Source of the DNA: an uncultured Desulfovibrio sp.
GTDB taxonomy: Bacteria > Desulfobacterota > Desulfovibrionia > Desulfovibrionales > Desulfovibrionaceae
Direction: 5' to 3'
Length of the DNA: 7,365 nucleotides
Assembly: GCA_900553145.1 (NCBI GenBank)
Contig: USCL01000196.1
Span: forward strand, 1-7,365
Part shown: positions 5,180 through 7,365 of the stretch, piece by piece
How the letters are laid out: every line of letters begins with the position of its first letter
Position numbering within the stretch: position 1 is the stretch's first letter
The notes under the pieces: generated by a model
What the model was told of the DNA's origin: nothing
What the model saw: the letters and a program-made list of their open reading frames with translations, nothing else
Database searches by the model: none
Position numbers and translations under genes: made by a program

Positions 5180-7365
5180 ATGCTGACAGCCAATGAAATC
5201 CGCCACCGTTTTCTGGAATACTTCAAAAAACACGGGCACACCGAAGTCGCCTCCTCTTCCCTGATCCCCCGCGACGATCCGTCCCTGCTGTTCACCAACG
5301 CGGGCATGGTGCAGTTCAAAAAAATCTTCTGCGGGCAGGAAAAGCGTGACTACGTGCGCGCCACCACGTCCCAGAAGTGCCTGCGCGTCGGCGGCAAGCA
5401 CAACGACCTCGACAACGTGGGCCGTACCGCGCGCCACCACACCTTCTTTGAAATGCTCGGCAACTTTTCCTTCGGCGACTATTTCAAGGAAGACGCCATC
5501 CGTTTTGCATGGGCCTTCATCACCGAAGACCTGAAGCTGCCCAAAGACCGGCTCTACATCACCGTCTACAAGGACGACGACGAAGCCTTCGAGCTCTGGC
5601 AGAAGGTGGCGGGCGTCGCGCCCGAGCGTATTTTCCGCCTCGGCGAAAAGGACAACTTCTGGAGCATGGGCGATACCGGCCCCTGCGGCCCCTGCTCGGA
5701 AATCCATTTCGATCAGGGCGCGGACATGGCCTGCGGCCCGGACTGCGGCATCGGCAAGTGCGACTGCGACCGTTTCCTTGAGATCTGGAACCTCGTGTTC
5801 ATGCAGTTCGAGCAGCTTGCCGACGGCAGCCGCGTACCCCTGCCCCGCCCGTCCATCGACACCGGCATGGGCCTTGAGCGCATCGCGGGCGTCTGTCAGG
5901 GCGTGCGCTCCAACTACGACACCGACCTGTTCCAGATCTTCATCAACTATATGGCCGAACTCGCCGGGGTCCGCTACCGCGACAACGCCGACAACGACAC
6001 CGCCCTGCGCGTCATCGCCGACCACAGCCGCGCCATCGCCTTCATGATCGCGGACGGCATCCTGCCCTCCAACGAAGGCCGCGGCTACGTGCTGCGCCGC
6101 CTTATCCGCCGGGCCTTCCGCTTCGGCCGCCTCATGGGCATGCAGGAGCCCTTCCTGTACAAGACCGCGCTCAAGGTCGTGGAAACCATGGGCGTCGACT
6201 ACCCCGAGCTGTGCGCCCGCGCCGACTTCATGGCCCGCGTGACCCGCGAGGAGGAGGAACGCTTCTCCTCCACCCTCGACAAGGGCCTCGCCATGCTTGA
6301 AGAGGAAATGAACGCCCTTGCCGAAAAGGGCGAAAAGATCATCCCCGGCGAAACCGCGTTCAAGCTGTACGACACCTACGGCTTCCCGCTGGACATCGTG
6401 AACGACGTGGCCGAAAAGCGCGGCTTCAAGGCCGACGAGGCCGGTTTCAACGAATACATGCACCAGCAGAAGCAGCGCGCCCGCGCCGCATGGAAGGGCT
6501 CCGGCGAAAAGGACATCGCCTCCCGCTTCCAGACCCTGCTCGAAGACGGCCTCAAATCCGAATTCTTCGGCTACGGCGCCCTGACCGGAGTGGGCCGCGT
6601 CGTGGCCCTGCTCGACGACGACGGCCTGCCCGTCGAGGCGCTGCCCAGCGGCGCCATGGGCTACGCCGTCACCGACCGCACGCCCTTCTACGGCGCTTCC
6701 GGCGGCCAGTGCGGCGACACGGGGCTGCTCACCGCCCCGGCGGGCGCGGCCAAGGTGCTCGACACCCTGAAGCCTTCCGCCGACCTCACGGTCCATCACA
6801 TCGAGGTGGACGACGGCACCCTGCTTTCCGATCAGGAAGTGGTGCTGACCGTGACCGAATCCGTACGCCTCGACGCGGCCCGCAACCACACCTGCACGCA
6901 CCTGCTCCATGCGGCCCTGCGCCGCGTGCTCGGCGACCACGTGCGTCAGGCCGGTTCCTTGGTCACGCCGGATCGCCTGCGCTTCGACTTCTCGCACATC
7001 GCCCCCATGACGCAGGAAGAGCTGGCCGCCGTGGAGCGCGACGTGAACGCCGCCATCATGGCCGACTATCCGCTGACCTCCAAGCTCATGGGCCAGCAGG
7101 CCGCCATCGACATGGGCGCAATGGCCCTCTTCGGCGAAAAGTACGGCGACACCGTACGCGTGGTGACCATCGGCAACCCCGATCACACCGAGTCCGTGGA
7201 GCTTTGCGGCGGCACGCACCTGCACAGCACCGGACAGGCGGGCAGCTTCGTCATCCTGTCCGAAAGCGGCATCGCCGCGGGCACGCGCCGCATCGAAGCC
7301 GCTACCGGCTGGAACGCCCTCAGGCACGCCCGCCTCATGAGCGAGGAACTGCATCAGCTCGCGGG
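5180..7365 (+). CDS. alaS: Alanyl-tRNA synthetase (3' end cut by window)
   Basis: AlaS charges tRNA-Ala and hydrolyses mischarged Ser- and Gly-tRNA-Ala. 728 codons are present with no stop. The family is usually about 870-880 residues, so roughly the C-terminal 150 (C-Ala and linker) lie beyond the window. The class II catalytic core spans about 1-250, with the motif 2 region RATTSQKCLR (60-69) to FFEMLGNFSFGDYF (89-102), GPCGPCSE (167-174) and motif 3 GMGLERIAG (229-237). The tRNA-recognition region spans about 250-460. The editing domain carries the zinc ligands His570 and His574 (HTCTH) and Cys676/His680 (CGGTH). A cysteine cluster lies at 185-196. The start at ATG 5180 has AGGAG at 5170-5174. 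I see no promoter in the 102-base gap, so it is probably in an operon with recA. Editing and catalytic motifs are intact. Confidence 0.97.
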   Translation, partial: MLTANEIRHRFLEYFKKHGHTEVASSSLIPRDDPSLLFTNAGMVQFKKIFCGQEKRDYVRATTSQKCLRVGGKHNDLDNVGRTARHHTFFEMLGNFSFGDYFKEDAIRFAWAFITEDLKLPKDRLYITVYKDDDEAFELWQKVAGVAPERIFRLGEKDNFWSMGDTGPCGPCSEIHFDQGADMACGPDCGIGKCDCDRFLEIWNLVFMQFEQLADGSRVPLPRPSIDTGMGLERIAGVCQGVRSNYDTDLFQIFINYMAELAGVRYRDNADNDTALRVIADHSRAIAFMIADGILPSNEGRGYVLRRLIRRAFRFGRLMGMQEPFLYKTALKVVETMGVDYPELCARADFMARVTREEEERFSSTLDKGLAMLEEEMNALAEKGEKIIPGETAFKLYDTYGFPLDIVNDVAEKRGFKADEAGFNEYMHQQKQRARAAWKGSGEKDIASRFQTLLEDGLKSEFFGYGALTGVGRVVALLDDDGLPVEALPSGAMGYAVTDRTPFYGASGGQCGDTGLLTAPAGAAKVLDTLKPSADLTVHHIEVDDGTLLSDQEVVLTVTESVRLDAARNHTCTHLLHAALRRVLGDHVRQAGSLVTPDRLRFDFSHIAPMTQEELAAVERDVNAAIMADYPLTSKLMGQQAAIDMGAMALFGEKYGDTVRVVTIGNPDHTESVELCGGTHLHSTGQAGSFVILSESGIAAGTRRIEAATGWNALRHARLMSEELHQLA

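Overview
The window reads as an ordinary chromosomal core segment of a GC-rich Gram-negative bacterium. A member of the Desulfovibrionales (Desulfovibrio/Bilophila-like) is most likely. I base that on the style of RecA, on recA lying directly next to alaS with no recX between them, and on the strong preference for C or G at third codon positions. This is recognition from memory, not a database search. All real genes are on the + strand; the long minus-strand frames are GC-driven shadows.

Layout: (1) 1-265 is a C-rich leader with no convincing gene. It holds a C-run tract, a direct repeat with 21-nt period and a five-codon micro-ORF with a good ribosome binding site. (2) 266-1789 encodes a CoA-acylating (methyl)malonate-semialdehyde dehydrogenase-like enzyme. 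(3) 1790-2132 has no gene but is packed with GC-rich hairpins, including a perfect 19-bp stem, and ends in a probable terminator. (4) 2217-3782 encodes a 521-residue membrane-anchored, probably periplasmic protein of AsmA/DUF945-like appearance. It has its own sigma70-type promoter and is closed by a textbook intrinsic terminator. (5) 3977-5077 is recA, preceded by two possible promoters and an operator-like palindrome. (6) 5180-7365 is alaS, cut by the window end after 728 codons.

These look like three transcription units: the dehydrogenase alone, the envelope protein alone, and recA-alaS together. They share no evident pathway: carbon/CoA metabolism, envelope, DNA repair and translation. 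I see no mobile element, CRISPR array, tRNA, rRNA or defence system. The least explained parts are the hairpin array at 1809-2089, the unrecognised envelope protein, and the divergent sequence and charged tail of the dehydrogenase.
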